A stretch of DNA of 64,000 nucleotides from the NCBI RefSeq assembly GCF_001189295.1, contig NZ_CP012159.1:8354501-8418500 (forward strand), given 5' to 3'. This document shows, piece by piece, positions 52,999-62,231 of this stretch; the first letter of the stretch is position 1; each line of letters begins with the position of its first letter. The notes under the pieces were generated by a model. The model made no database searches, was not told the DNA's origin, and saw only the letters and a list, made by a program, of their open reading frames with translations. Made by a program: the position numbers and the translations under genes. Origin of the DNA: Chondromyces crocatus. Lineage in GTDB: Bacteria; Myxococcota_A; Polyangia; Polyangiales; Polyangiaceae.

Positions 52999-55488
52999 AT
53001 GAAAGCGTCGCATGCGTGGATCTCGTCCCTCGTCCCCGGCCTCGATGCGTCACCCGCTGAGCTGGCCGCGCGGTTCACCCAGGCGGGTCTGGAGGTCGAG
53101 GCCCTGACGGAGTTCGGCGCCGGGACCGAGAAGGTGATCGTCGCGCAGGTGGTGAAGCTCGAGCCCCACCCCTCGCGCGCCAAGCTGCGCCTGGTGACGG
53201 TGGATCGTGGCGATGGCGTCGAGCAGCGGCTCGTGTGCGGTGCGCCGAACGTCCCCGATCCGGGAGGGCTGGTCGCGCTCGCGCCGCTCGGAGCGACGCT
53301 GCCCGCGGTGGGGATCACGCTGACGCCGCGCGAGATCGGGGGCGTGGTCAGCGAGGGCATGCTGTGCTCCGAGGTGGAGCTGGGGCTCTCCTCGGGGGGG
53401 AAAGAGGGTGGAGAGGATCCTGGTATCCTGATCCTGGAGCCCGGGAGCGCGACGCCAGGGACGCCACTTCGGACCGCACTTCCGGGATGTCACGACACGA
53501 TCCTGGAGATCGGGTTGACCCCGAATCGCCCGGACGGCCTGGGACACGTCGGGCTCGCACGCGAGGCGGCGGCGCTCTACGGGCTCTCGTTCGACATGCC
53601 GCGCCCGGGGGCTCCAGAGCGCATCGCCGAGGGCGACGTGCTCAGCCGGCGCTTCGCCGTCGATGTCCAGGATCCGGAGGGATGCCCCTGGTACGGCGCG
53701 GCCATGGTGGTCGACGTGGCGGTGGGTCCCTCCCCGAGCTGGCTGCGCTACCGGCTGGAGAGCCTCGGGATCCGCTCGATCTCGAACATCGTCGACATCA
53801 CCAACCTGCTCTTGCTGGAGTACGGGCACCCCACGCACGCCTTCGACGCGGACCGGATCCGGGGAGGTCGGCTGGTCGTGCGGCGAGCGCATGCGGGTGA
53901 GGCGTTGAAGACGCTGGACGGGGTGGCGCGCAAGCTGGAGGCCGACGATCTGGTGATCGCCGACGGCGAGGCCGCGGTCGCCCTGGCAGGGGTGATGGGC
54001 GGCGCAGGGAGCGAGATCGACGCCACGACGCACAACGTGCTCCTGGAGTGCGCCTACTTCGCGCCGCGGGTGGTCCGCAGGGCCTCCAGGCGCCACGGGA
54101 TCCACAGCGAGGCCAGCCACCGCTTCGAGCGCGGCGTGGACCCAGGAGACACGCCCGACGTGCTCGCGCGCGCCGTGGAGCTCCTGACGCAGCTCGGGGG
54201 AGGAAAGGCCGTCCCCGGGGTGATGCTGGAGGGGCCTGGACCGGGCGCGCGGCGCTCGATCCGCTTGCGGTCGGAGCGGATGAACCAGCTGCTTGGAACG
54301 AGGGTGCCGTTCGGGGAGGCGCTGGAGATCCTGAAGCGCCTGGGGTGCATGCCGCGCACGCAGGATCCGACGCTGGGCAGCTCCGACATGCCCCGATCCC
54401 CCTACGCCGAGGTGCTGGCGCCGTCGCACCGCCCCGATCTCAACATCGAGGCCGATCTGATCGAGGAGGTGGTCCGTGTCCGCGGCCTCGACACGGTGCC
54501 GACGGTGCTGCCAGCGATCCGGCCGCAGCCCCCTCGCGGCGCAGGCAAGCTCGAGGGGCGCTTCCAGCACGTCGCCGCCGAGCTGGGGCTGAGCGAGGCG
54601 ATCACCTTCAGCTTCATCTCGCCGAAGGACGTCACGGCGCTGGGGCTGCCGGACGAGGGGCTCCGCCTGATGAACCCCTTGAGCGAGGATCGCAGCGTGA
54701 TGCGTACGACGCTGCTCCCGGGGCTCCTGGAGGTGCTGCGGCGGGCACGCCGGCGCGGGGTACCGGACGTCCAGATGTTCACGGTGGGCGCGAAGATCCT
54801 GCCGGTCGGGGGCGCGGCGCTGCCCGACGAGATCCCCTCGTTCGCCGCGGTGCTCGCCGGGTTCCGGCGTCCGACGCTCGCCCCCGCCGTGCCGCTCGAC
54901 ATCTACGACGCGAAGGGCGTGGCGGTGGAGCTGCTCGAGCGGGTGACGCGGCGGACGGTCGACATCGATCATCAGCCCGCGGAGAAGCGGGTCCCCTACC
55001 TGCACCCCCGCGGAGCGGCACAGCTCTTCATCGATGGCACGCCCGTCGGGACCTTCGGCTTGCTGCACCCCGATGTGGTCGACGCGCTCGATCTGGGTGG
55101 CGCAGCGTTCGTGATCGAGGTGGACATCCGCGCGGTCGAGGCCATCGGCCAGCGCACACCCCACTTCCGAGGGCTCCCGATGCTGCCGGCGGCCACCCGC
55201 GACATCGCCCTCGTGGTGCACGACGACGTCAGCGCGGGCGCCGTGGGCGACGCCATCAGGGAAGCGGCAGGCGATCTGTGCGAGTCCGTTGCGCTCTTCG
55301 ATCTCTACCGCGGTGCCAACATCACCGCCGATCACCGGTCGCTGGCGTTCCACGTGGTCTACCGCGATCCGCTCACCGTCACGAACCCGGAGAAGGCGCG
55401 CACCCTCACCGACCAGGAGGTCGACGCTCGTCATGCCGCCGTGGTCAAATCGGTCAACGAACGGTTCGGGGCGGTGCTCCGAGGGTGA
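52999..55488 (+). CDS. pheT: Phenylalanyl-tRNA synthetase beta subunit
   Basis: 829 residues. Domains in order: N-terminal region plus EMAP-like tRNA-binding domain (about 40-150; GTEKVIVAQVVKLEPHPSRAKLRLVTVD), B3/B4 editing domain (about 210-385; NIVDITNLLLLEYGHPTHAFDADRI), B5 domain (about 410-500), the catalytic-like core (ITFSFISPKDVTALGL, MNPLSEDRSVMRTTLLPGLLEVL) and the C-terminal anticodon-binding FDX-ACB domain (PMLPAATRDIALVVHDDVSAGAV). It pairs with PheS to charge tRNA-Phe. pheS usually lies directly upstream but is not in this window. Confidence 0.96.
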   Translation: MKASHAWISSLVPGLDASPAELAARFTQAGLEVEALTEFGAGTEKVIVAQVVKLEPHPSRAKLRLVTVDRGDGVEQRLVCGAPNVPDPGGLVALAPLGATLPAVGITLTPREIGGVVSEGMLCSEVELGLSSGGKEGGEDPGILILEPGSATPGTPLRTALPGCHDTILEIGLTPNRPDGLGHVGLAREAAALYGLSFDMPRPGAPERIAEGDVLSRRFAVDVQDPEGCPWYGAAMVVDVAVGPSPSWLRYRLESLGIRSISNIVDITNLLLLEYGHPTHAFDADRIRGGRLVVRRAHAGEALKTLDGVARKLEADDLVIADGEAAVALAGVMGGAGSEIDATTHNVLLECAYFAPRVVRRASRRHGIHSEASHRFERGVDPGDTPDVLARAVELLTQLGGGKAVPGVMLEGPGPGARRSIRLRSERMNQLLGTRVPFGEALEILKRLGCMPRTQDPTLGSSDMPRSPYAEVLAPSHRPDLNIEADLIEEVVRVRGLDTVPTVLPAIRPQPPRGAGKLEGRFQHVAAELGLSEAITFSFISPKDVTALGLPDEGLRLMNPLSEDRSVMRTTLLPGLLEVLRRARRRGVPDVQMFTVGAKILPVGGAALPDEIPSFAAVLAGFRRPTLAPAVPLDIYDAKGVAVELLERVTRRTVDIDHQPAEKRVPYLHPRGAAQLFIDGTPVGTFGLLHPDVVDALDLGGAAFVIEVDIRAVEAIGQRTPHFRGLPMLPAATRDIALVVHDDVSAGAVGDAIREAAGDLCESVALFDLYRGANITADHRSLAFHVVYRDPLTVTNPEKARTLTDQEVDARHAAVVKSVNERFGAVLRG

Positions 55489-55559
55489 TGGTACTCACCC
55501 GCGAGAGCGTCCAGGATGCGACGAAGCGCGAAATACACTTCCCACTTCGCCCCGTCAGA

Positions 55560-55577
55560 GCGTCGAATTTTCGACGC
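55560..55577. promoter_or_regulatory. Inverted repeat between pheT and the FAAL cassette
   Basis: GCGTCGAA-TT-TTCGACGC, a perfect 8-bp inverted repeat with a 2-base centre, in an unusually AT-rich intergenic region. It is either the pheT terminator or an operator for the cassette that starts 200 bases downstream. Confidence 0.4.
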
Positions 55578-55779
55578 GGCCTTCCGTAAAGTGCGTATCC
55601 ATGGCCCCGCCCTGAGATCATAAATCCAATCATTCCAACAGGTTGCGACTTTCGCTTTGCTCTGGCCTGGGATTCGCTTATGGCATCGCTCACGAACGGA
55701 CGATGGTCAGGATTCTCCTGTACCAAAAAGGTGCTGATGCGAGGCGTCACGCCGTGGCTGTCCGCTCCGGGCTCAACTC

Positions 55780-57537
55780 ATGCGCACGCTCATTGAGGTC
55801 CTCCGAGACAACGCGGTGCACACGGACCGCTCCGTCACCTTCGTCCGGTCGAACGGTGAGGAGCTGTCGGTCAGCTACCCCGATCTCTGGCTCACCGCTC
55901 GAAAGCGCGCTCATGCGCTGCGGTCGCTCGGGCTCGCGCGCGGCGATCGGGTCGCTCTGATCCTGCCTGATCCGGACGAGTTCGTCCTGACGTTCCTGGC
56001 AGCACTCACCGCAGGCATCGTGGCGGTCCCGATGTATCCGCCGCAGACCCTCGCCAAACTCGAGGCCTACGGCGACACGGTCCGGCACGTCCTCGCCGCG
56101 TCGGGCGCGCGCGCCGTCGTGACGACCGAGGCGCTCCGCGGGATGCTGGAGGAGCACCTCCTGGCGGGTGGCGGAGTGAAGACGCACGGCGGGGTCCGGG
56201 TGGTCCTGGAGCGCGAGATCCACGAGGCGGACGGGTTCGATCCCGACGCAGACTGGTCCGTCGAGCTCGACGAGACGGCATTCCTCCAGTTCACCTCGGG
56301 CAGCACGTCCAGCCCCAAGGGCGTGATGGTGACCTTCCGCAACCTGGCGGTGAACAGTCACGCCATCATGTTCGACGGGCTCCGCTCGACGCCCGAGGAT
56401 CGCGGGGTGAGCTGGCTGCCGCTGTACCACGACATGGGCCTGATCGGGTTCGTCATCGCGCCGCTGTACGCGCTGGTGCAGGTGATGTTCCTGCCGACGA
56501 CGGCGTTCATCCGCAGGCCTTCCATCTGGCTGGACGCGATTCATCGGTTCCGCGGGACGATCACGTTCGCTCCGAACTTCGCCTACGCCCTGGCGACGCG
56601 GGCCGTCACCGAGACGCAGGCCGCTGGCTGGGATCTGTCGTGCATGCGGGCACTCGGCTGTGGCGCCGAGCCGATCCAGGCCGAGGTGCTTCGCGGGTTC
56701 CTGACGCGCTTCGCCAAGAACGGGCTCCGGCCGGAGAGCATCCTGCCGTCGTACGGGATGGCGGAGGCGACACTGGCCATCACCTTCAGCGACATCGACG
56801 CGACGCTGACCACCGATCGGGTCGATCTGATGGCCATGCGCGCAGGGATGGCCAAGCCGGCGGCCGATGGCGCCGCGGCCGCCCTCGAGCTGGTCGCCTG
56901 TGGGCGCAGCTTCCCGGGGCACGAGATCTCCGTCGTCGCGCCCGATGGGACGCACCTCGAGGACCGGCAAGTGGGTGAGGTGTGGCTGCGCGGGCCGAGC
57001 GTGACGGTCGGTTACTTCAACGAGCCGGCGTCGACCGAGGACACCTTCGGCGGCGGCTGGTTGAGGACGGGCGATCTCGGCTACCTGGCCGACGGGCAGC
57101 TCTACATTTGCGGGCGGGCCAAGGATCTCATCATCCTCGGCGGCAAGAACTACTACCCGCAAGACGTGGAGCGCATCGTGTCGCGCGTCGACGGGATCCG
57201 CGATGGACAGTGCGTCGCGTTCTCGCGGCTCGATGCGAGCGGTGGGGAGCAAGCGGTGGTCGTCGCGGAGTGCCGGAAGAGCACGCCGGAACTGTCACAA
57301 GCGGTGATGCGCGCGGTTCGTGCTGAAGTCGGTGTTCAACTCGCCGAGGTGATACTGATCAAGCGCGGCACGCTCGCAAAGACGTCGAGCGGCAAGGTGA
57401 GGCGCCGCGAAATGAAGCGTCGACTGGAGACCGGGGAGCTGGAACTCGCAGTCGCAGAGGACAAAGGTGGCGTTGCGCCGCCGCCCGTTCCTTCCCGGAG
57501 CGGGGTGTTCCCCCCGCTCCTGAGTGGAGCGAGCTGA
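55780..57537 (+). CDS. Fatty acyl-AMP ligase (FAAL-type adenylating enzyme)
   Basis: 585 residues of the ANL superfamily. A3 loop QFTSGSTSSPKGVMVT, then PLYHDMGLIG, SYGMAEATL, and the C-terminal hinge GRAKDLIILGGKNYYPQDVE; the C-terminal catalytic Lys region is SSGKVRRREMKR. The MYPPQTLAKLE...GDTVRHVLAASGARAVVTTE segment and the PLYHDMGLIG motif are typical of FAALs, which activate a fatty acid as acyl-AMP and hand it to an acyl carrier protein rather than to CoA. The ACP encoded three genes on is the obvious partner. First gene of a four-gene + strand set. Confidence 0.88.
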   Translation: MRTLIEVLRDNAVHTDRSVTFVRSNGEELSVSYPDLWLTARKRAHALRSLGLARGDRVALILPDPDEFVLTFLAALTAGIVAVPMYPPQTLAKLEAYGDTVRHVLAASGARAVVTTEALRGMLEEHLLAGGGVKTHGGVRVVLEREIHEADGFDPDADWSVELDETAFLQFTSGSTSSPKGVMVTFRNLAVNSHAIMFDGLRSTPEDRGVSWLPLYHDMGLIGFVIAPLYALVQVMFLPTTAFIRRPSIWLDAIHRFRGTITFAPNFAYALATRAVTETQAAGWDLSCMRALGCGAEPIQAEVLRGFLTRFAKNGLRPESILPSYGMAEATLAITFSDIDATLTTDRVDLMAMRAGMAKPAADGAAAALELVACGRSFPGHEISVVAPDGTHLEDRQVGEVWLRGPSVTVGYFNEPASTEDTFGGGWLRTGDLGYLADGQLYICGRAKDLIILGGKNYYPQDVERIVSRVDGIRDGQCVAFSRLDASGGEQAVVVAECRKSTPELSQAVMRAVRAEVGVQLAEVILIKRGTLAKTSSGKVRRREMKRRLETGELELAVAEDKGGVAPPPVPSRSGVFPPLLSGAS

Positions 57538-57547
57538 GGAGATACGG

Positions 57548-58432
57548 ATGGGATCGACGAAGACCGAGGTCGAGGTCAGCTACGACGTCTCTAATGAGTT
57601 CTTCCGGCTCTGGCTGGATGAGCGGATGAACTACACCAGCGCCGTCTTCGAGACGCCGGAGCAGTCGCTGGAGGCAGCGCAGCTCAACAAGCTCCGCATC
57701 CTGTCCGACTTCGCGAAGCTCACCCCCGAGAAGAGGCTTCTCGACATCGGGTGTGGCTGGGGCGCAGCCGTGGAGTACGCCGTCACGACCCGGGGCGTGA
57801 AGCGCGCCGTGGGCCTGACGCTGTCGACGGCGCAAGCGCAGGAAGTGAACGCGCGGAAGCTGCCCGGTGTCGAGGTGGTGTGCTCCGACTTCCGGACCTG
57901 GGAGCCGGCAGAGAAGTTCGACAGCCTGATCAGCATCTGCATGATGGATCACCTCTGCTCGCCGGCCGAGGCGCGGCAAGGCAAGGCCGTCGACATCTAC
58001 CGCTCGTTCTTCAAGCGCTGCTGGGACGCGACGAACCCCGGCGCCTGGTTCGGGCTGCAGACGATCCTCCGCAACCGCACGCCGCGCATGACGCCCTGGG
58101 GCGGGCTGCCGGCCGGCACGAAGAAGGAGCTGGAGGACATCTACTTCTGCACCCACGACATCTTCCCCGGGGGCCTGAACCCGCGGATGGAAGACATCAT
58201 CCAGGCCGTCAATCCCTGGTGGGAGGTCGTGACGGTGCACACCCGGCGCGAGCACTATCAGCGCACCACGGGGGAGTGGCTGCGGCGGCTGCGTCTCAAT
58301 GAGAAGACCATCCGTTCGACGTGGGGGGACAAGGTGTTCGACGATTACGATCGGTATCTGTCGACGTGCGTGAACGCATTCGACAAGCACTACGAATCGC
58401 TCGCTCAATACGAACTCCGCCGGATCGACTGA
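57548..58432 (+). CDS. CMAS-like SAM-dependent methyltransferase
   Basis: 294 residues from ATG 57548; GGAG sits 7 bases upstream. The N-terminus (VEVSYDVSNEFFRLWLDERMNYTSAVFE) and the SAM motif LLDIGCGWGAAVEYA match cyclopropane-fatty-acid/mycolic-acid synthases. The family usually has an E.mEHvG motif; here the corresponding stretch reads ICMMDHLCSP, so the carbonate-binding site is altered and simple C- or O-methylation is more likely than cyclopropanation. It starts 10 bases after the FAAL stop, so its substrate may be an ACP-bound acyl chain. Confidence 0.85.
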   Translation: MGSTKTEVEVSYDVSNEFFRLWLDERMNYTSAVFETPEQSLEAAQLNKLRILSDFAKLTPEKRLLDIGCGWGAAVEYAVTTRGVKRAVGLTLSTAQAQEVNARKLPGVEVVCSDFRTWEPAEKFDSLISICMMDHLCSPAEARQGKAVDIYRSFFKRCWDATNPGAWFGLQTILRNRTPRMTPWGGLPAGTKKELEDIYFCTHDIFPGGLNPRMEDIIQAVNPWWEVVTVHTRREHYQRTTGEWLRRLRLNEKTIRSTWGDKVFDDYDRYLSTCVNAFDKHYESLAQYELRRID

Positions 58433-58468
58433 ACCCGATCCCTGGCGATAGCCTCAGAGACGACTGAC

Positions 58469-58720
58469 ATGACCGACGAAGCCAAGCTGCTGGACATCTT
58501 CAAGACCGTCGCTGCCCGCGTGGACAAGCGACAATTCCCCAACGTCACGATGGACTCGGTGATCACCGATCTCGGGATCGACTCGCTCTCGATGATGCAG
58601 ATCATCGGGGAGATGGAGACGTCGCTGAAGATCATGATCCCCGACGAGGACCTCGTCGAGCTGATCACCGTCGGCGATCTCTGCCGGAAGGTCGGCGAGC
58701 GCCTCAGCGCGACGGCGTGA
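58469..58720 (+). CDS. Acyl carrier protein
   Basis: 83 residues, acidic, four-helix ACP. The phosphopantetheine serine lies in DLGIDSLSMMQIIGEME. It carries the acyl chain delivered by the FAAL and extended by the ketosynthase. The gene is 36 bases after the methyltransferase stop, consistent with one operon. It differs from a typical housekeeping AcpP in the loop after helix I (KRQFPNVTMDSVITDLG), so it is a dedicated carrier. Confidence 0.92.
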   Translation: MTDEAKLLDIFKTVAARVDKRQFPNVTMDSVITDLGIDSLSMMQIIGEMETSLKIMIPDEDLVELITVGDLCRKVGERLSATA

Positions 58721-58824
58721 GCCACTCTTCGTCGCGTCCCCTCCCCTGCAGCTGGTGATGCTGGCATTTCCCGCCGGTCACCTCCCCTCGCCCCCTGATT
58801 CCACCCCCAAGCCACCCGAGATCC

Positions 58825-60126
58825 ATGCGAAGGCGTGTCGTTGTCACCGGTATCGGCGTCGTGAGCCCTCTGGGCAACGACGCAGAGACGACCTGGCGTA
58901 ACCTGCTGGAAGGTCGCTCCGGCATAGGAAAGCTCGAGGGCTTCCCCACCGACAAACTCCGCAGCGATGTCGCTGCCTCGGTGAGGGATTTCGAGGCCGA
59001 GCGGTATCTGTCGGCCAAGGAAGTGGAGATCCACGGGCGCGTCACGCATTTCAGCGTGGCCGCCGCCGTCGAGGCGATGAACCAGGCGGGGATCTCTCCC
59101 AGCGCGGGGTCGCTCGCCGCGGACGACGAGGAGGACGCTTCCGGCGCCGGGGATGTCTCTGGAAGCGCCGAGCGAGCGCGTTACGGGTGTCTGATGTCGA
59201 CGGGGATGGGCTCCGTCGACATCTTCGAGGAGCAGATCGCTCGGAGCGCCCAGCGGGGGCCGCGAGCGGTGTCGCCGTTCTTCATCCCGGGCGTGATGCC
59301 CAACAGCGCGACGGCGGTCATCGCCATCCGTTACGGGCTGATGGGGCCGTCCTACAGCCTGGCCAGCGCCTGCTGCACCGGGACCCACTCGATCGCGACC
59401 TCGGCGCTGATGATCGAGTCGGGCGACGCCGACGTGATGGTTGCTGGGGGCGCAGAGGCCGCCACGCGAATGAACACGGTGGCCGGGTTCGGGAACGCCC
59501 GAGCCCTGGCACGCGCGGTCGACGGAGACCCGACGAAGGCGAGCCGACCTTTCGATCGAAAGCGTCAGGGCTTCGTGATGGCCGAAGGCGCGGGCGTGCT
59601 GGTCCTCGAGGAAGAGCAGCACGCGCTGCGGCGAGGAGCGAAGCCGCTCGCGTACATCGCCGGCTTCGGGATGACCACGGACGCGACGCACCTCACCCGG
59701 CCCGACACCTCGGGCTCAGGGCTGGTGCGGGCGATGCAGCGTGCGCTGGAGCGCGCCGAGCTCGGTCCAGAGGTCATCGGGTACATCAACCCGCACGCGA
59801 CCTCCACGCCCCAGGGCGATGCGGCAGAGGTGCTGGCGCTCCGGAGCGTCTTCGGCGAGCGGCTGGAGCAGATCCCCATCTCGGCAACGAAGTCGATGCT
59901 GGGGCACATGCTCGGCGGCGCCGGGGCGGTGGAGACCATTGCGGTCGTCTGCTCCCTGCGCGATCAGGCGCTGCACCCGTCGATCAACGTCGAGGATCTG
60001 GATCCGGCCTTCTCCTTGGAGCTCGTGAAGGAGCGTCGTTCGCTGGATCTGCGCTACGCGATCAAGGTCTCCGCCGGCTTCGGCGGCCACAACTGTGCGC
60101 TGGTGCTCGAGCGAGCCCAGGGCTGA
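58825..60126 (+). CDS. Beta-ketoacyl-ACP synthase (FabF/KAS II type)
   Basis: 433 residues, thiolase fold. The N-terminus is RRVVVTGIGVVSPLGNDAETTWRNLLEGRSGI. The active-site Cys is in SACCTGTHSIA, the two His in NPHATSTPQGD and KSMLGHMLGGAG. All three are intact, so it is a condensing enzyme, not a chain-length factor. An insertion rich in Asp/Glu/Ala/Gly (AADDEEDASGAGDVSG) lies before GCLMSTGMGS. It would extend the ACP-bound acyl chain. The set lacks ketoreductase and dehydratase genes, so reduction must come from elsewhere or does not happen. Confidence 0.93.
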   Translation: MRRRVVVTGIGVVSPLGNDAETTWRNLLEGRSGIGKLEGFPTDKLRSDVAASVRDFEAERYLSAKEVEIHGRVTHFSVAAAVEAMNQAGISPSAGSLAADDEEDASGAGDVSGSAERARYGCLMSTGMGSVDIFEEQIARSAQRGPRAVSPFFIPGVMPNSATAVIAIRYGLMGPSYSLASACCTGTHSIATSALMIESGDADVMVAGGAEAATRMNTVAGFGNARALARAVDGDPTKASRPFDRKRQGFVMAEGAGVLVLEEEQHALRRGAKPLAYIAGFGMTTDATHLTRPDTSGSGLVRAMQRALERAELGPEVIGYINPHATSTPQGDAAEVLALRSVFGERLEQIPISATKSMLGHMLGGAGAVETIAVVCSLRDQALHPSINVEDLDPAFSLELVKERRSLDLRYAIKVSAGFGGHNCALVLERAQG

Positions 60127-60169
60127 AGACACCGAGCCAGGAGGCCCGTCAGCCCCTGCGCGCCTCACG

Positions 60170-60493
60170 TCAGTCGTCGCGCACCAGCGCGCAGTTCCCC
60201 ACGTCACAGGCCGCTGGCGGGCTCACCGGCTGACACGAGCACGTCTGCACCGGGCCCGGGGCCCCCGACTGGGCGCACCCCCGCGCAGTAGCGATGGAGC
60301 GCGCAGCGTCCGCGGCGCAGACCGTGACCCGTTGCCTCGACTCGTCGTCGAAGTCCGTGACGAAGGTGCACGTGCAGTCGTAGGGGGAGCCTCGCTCCGA
60401 ACGGCAGCCCGACGCGAGCGCGCTCGATGCGCTCAGCGTCAGGGCCAGCGCGAGGCAAGCGCCCCGCGCTCGGTCACGGCGGCGCCGCGCCAC
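60170..60493 (-). CDS. Small Cys-rich putative lipoprotein overlapping ompA end
   Basis: 107 residues if one of three consecutive GTG codons (60499, 60496, 60493) starts it; it overlaps the end of the OmpA gene by about 20 bases. A basic N-terminus and hydrophobic core end in ALASGC, a lipobox. The mature part has ten Cys (CTCTFVTDF, VCAADAA, GCAQSG, CSCQP). It is likely exported and disulfide-bonded. It is downstream of the OmpA gene on the same strand, so probably co-transcribed. Existence is moderately supported; the start is uncertain. Confidence 0.5.
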   Translation of the reverse strand: MARRRRDRARGACLALALTLSASSALASGCRSERGSPYDCTCTFVTDFDDESRQRVTVCAADAARSIATARGCAQSGAPGPVQTCSCQPVSPPAACDVGNCALVRDD

Positions 60494-62231
60494 CACCACC
60501 GCCCTCGGTTCCCTCGCCTCCCACGCGGCTGCGGATGTGGAACTCGACGCGGCGGTTCTTCTGCCGCCCGTCGGCGGTGTTGTTGTCCGCGATGGGAACC
60601 TTGGGACCGAAACCCTTCGCCGACAGGCGCCCTGCGTCGATGCCACCCCGGTCGATCAGGTACTTCATGACCGAGTGGGAGCGATCGTTCGAGAGCTTCT
60701 CGTTCAGCTCGTCAGAGCCACGGTTGTCGGTGTGACCCTCGATCGCCAGGTGCTGGATCTCGGGGTTCACCTTCAGAAGCCGCACAACCTCGTCGAGGAT
60801 CGGGTAGCTGCCGGGGAGGATCACGGCGCTGCCCGTGGCGAACTGAACCTGCTTGAGGATCTGGATTTCGCTGGAGCCCGAGATGCGCCGGATGAACTGC
60901 GGGCAGCCGTTCTTCGCGGGGTCGGTGCTCGGCTCACCAGGCTCCTTGGGGCAGGCGTCTTCCGCGTCCGGGATGTTGTCCTGGTCCGCGTCGTCCTCGG
61001 GGCAGCCGTCCAGATCGTCGATCTTGTCGAAGTCTTCCGGCTCATCGGGGCACTTGTCCGAGGAGTCGGGGATCCCGTCGCCGTCACGATCCGGCAGCGC
61101 AGGGCAGCCGTCGTCCGTGTTCGGCGGCTTCCCGTCCTCGGGCTCGGTCGGGCAGAGATCGATGTCGTCCGGCAACCCGTCCTTGTCCGTGTCCGCTCCG
61201 TGATCCGCGTAGCGCTGGGACTTGAAGCGGCGGTCCGGGGACGGCGGGTCGGTGTCGCGAATGCCGAAGGAGTAACCGGCCAGGAGCACCCCTCGGAAGT
61301 CGGGGGCGTAACCCGCGCTGATGCGCGTACCGCCGCCCAGGCCGATCCATCCTTGCTTCTTCTCCCCGAGGTACATGCGCCCGTCCGCCATCCACTCGAT
61401 TGGCGTGTTCGACCCCTTGAAGAACTTGTCGCCGGTGATCCCCGTCGAACCGAAGACCTGCAACCCGAGGCGCACCTGCCCGTCACGCAGGGGTACATAC
61501 CCACCGACGCCCCAGCGCCACTCGCTGGAGGTCGAGAAATCCGTGGTGGAGTCACCGAGCCCTCGCGCAGGCCGGAAGTGCAGGCCCGTGTTCATGATCA
61601 CGAACAGCTTCTTGAAGTCGAGTTCGCCGGAGACCATGAACCCGCCGGTCGCCTGCGTGTCGCTGCTGAACGAGTAGCGATCCCCCGACGGCACCCAGAC
61701 CATGCCGTTCACGCCGATCTTGAAGAAATTGTCGTTGGTGTGCCACGCAAGGAACCGGAGATCGAAGCGCGCGTCCATCAACGCCGCGGTGCTGGGAGAC
61801 GCCAGGTTGGCCGTCTGCACTGCGATGAAGGGGAGCGAGACCTGGAGGCCGAATTTGCCCAGCAGCTCGACGCCAGCGTCGAGGTACGTGATGAGCTGCG
61901 TGGAGACGGGCGTGTTCTGGTAGATGATGCTGCGGTCGTAGACGTTCTCGTTGCGCAGCGGGTTCAGGCCGAAGCCGAGGCCGAGCTGCCCGTAAAAACG
62001 AGTTTCGGGCGCCATCTGAGGCCGCCAGACGGCGATGCCGTCGTCAGGAGCGCCAGCCATGTAGAGGCGGTCCAGGTAGAACGTCGGCTGCTGCGCCGCG
62101 GCGTCCGGAGCCCAGAGCGATGCCGCGAGTCCAGTGAGCGCGCCGATGCACGCGAGCCCCCACCGCGCTGCGCTCTTCCGCCGCTTCGCGCCGCTGGCAG
62201 GAGTGCCCTCTGCCTTCGCCTGTCGACCCAT
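60474..62231 (-). CDS. OmpA-family outer-membrane protein with TSP3 repeats
   Basis: 585 residues. ATG 62231 is preferred (GAGG 11 bases upstream); another ATG is at 62261. A basic N-terminus is followed by a signal peptide cleaved near DAAAQ. Residues about 55-310 form a predicted beta-barrel. Then come calcium-binding thrombospondin type 3 repeats (DTDKDGLPDDIDLCP, DRDGDGIPDSSDKCP, DADQDNIPDAEDACP). The C-terminal OmpA domain, which binds peptidoglycan, has IEGHTDNRGSDELNEKLSNDRS and NRRVEF. It links outer membrane to cell wall. The tail is Gly-rich. Confidence 0.94.
   Translation of the reverse strand: MGRQAKAEGTPASGAKRRKSAARWGLACIGALTGLAASLWAPDAAAQQPTFYLDRLYMAGAPDDGIAVWRPQMAPETRFYGQLGLGFGLNPLRNENVYDRSIIYQNTPVSTQLITYLDAGVELLGKFGLQVSLPFIAVQTANLASPSTAALMDARFDLRFLAWHTNDNFFKIGVNGMVWVPSGDRYSFSSDTQATGGFMVSGELDFKKLFVIMNTGLHFRPARGLGDSTTDFSTSSEWRWGVGGYVPLRDGQVRLGLQVFGSTGITGDKFFKGSNTPIEWMADGRMYLGEKKQGWIGLGGGTRISAGYAPDFRGVLLAGYSFGIRDTDPPSPDRRFKSQRYADHGADTDKDGLPDDIDLCPTEPEDGKPPNTDDGCPALPDRDGDGIPDSSDKCPDEPEDFDKIDDLDGCPEDDADQDNIPDAEDACPKEPGEPSTDPAKNGCPQFIRRISGSSEIQILKQVQFATGSAVILPGSYPILDEVVRLLKVNPEIQHLAIEGHTDNRGSDELNEKLSNDRSHSVMKYLIDRGGIDAGRLSAKGFGPKVPIADNNTADGRQKNRRVEFHIRSRVGGEGTEGGGGGAAPP

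Noticed and set aside
53050-55434. Antisense frame of nearly 800 codons opposite pheT
   Set aside because: It fully mirrors pheT, has no motif, and stop-free antisense frames are expected at this GC content.
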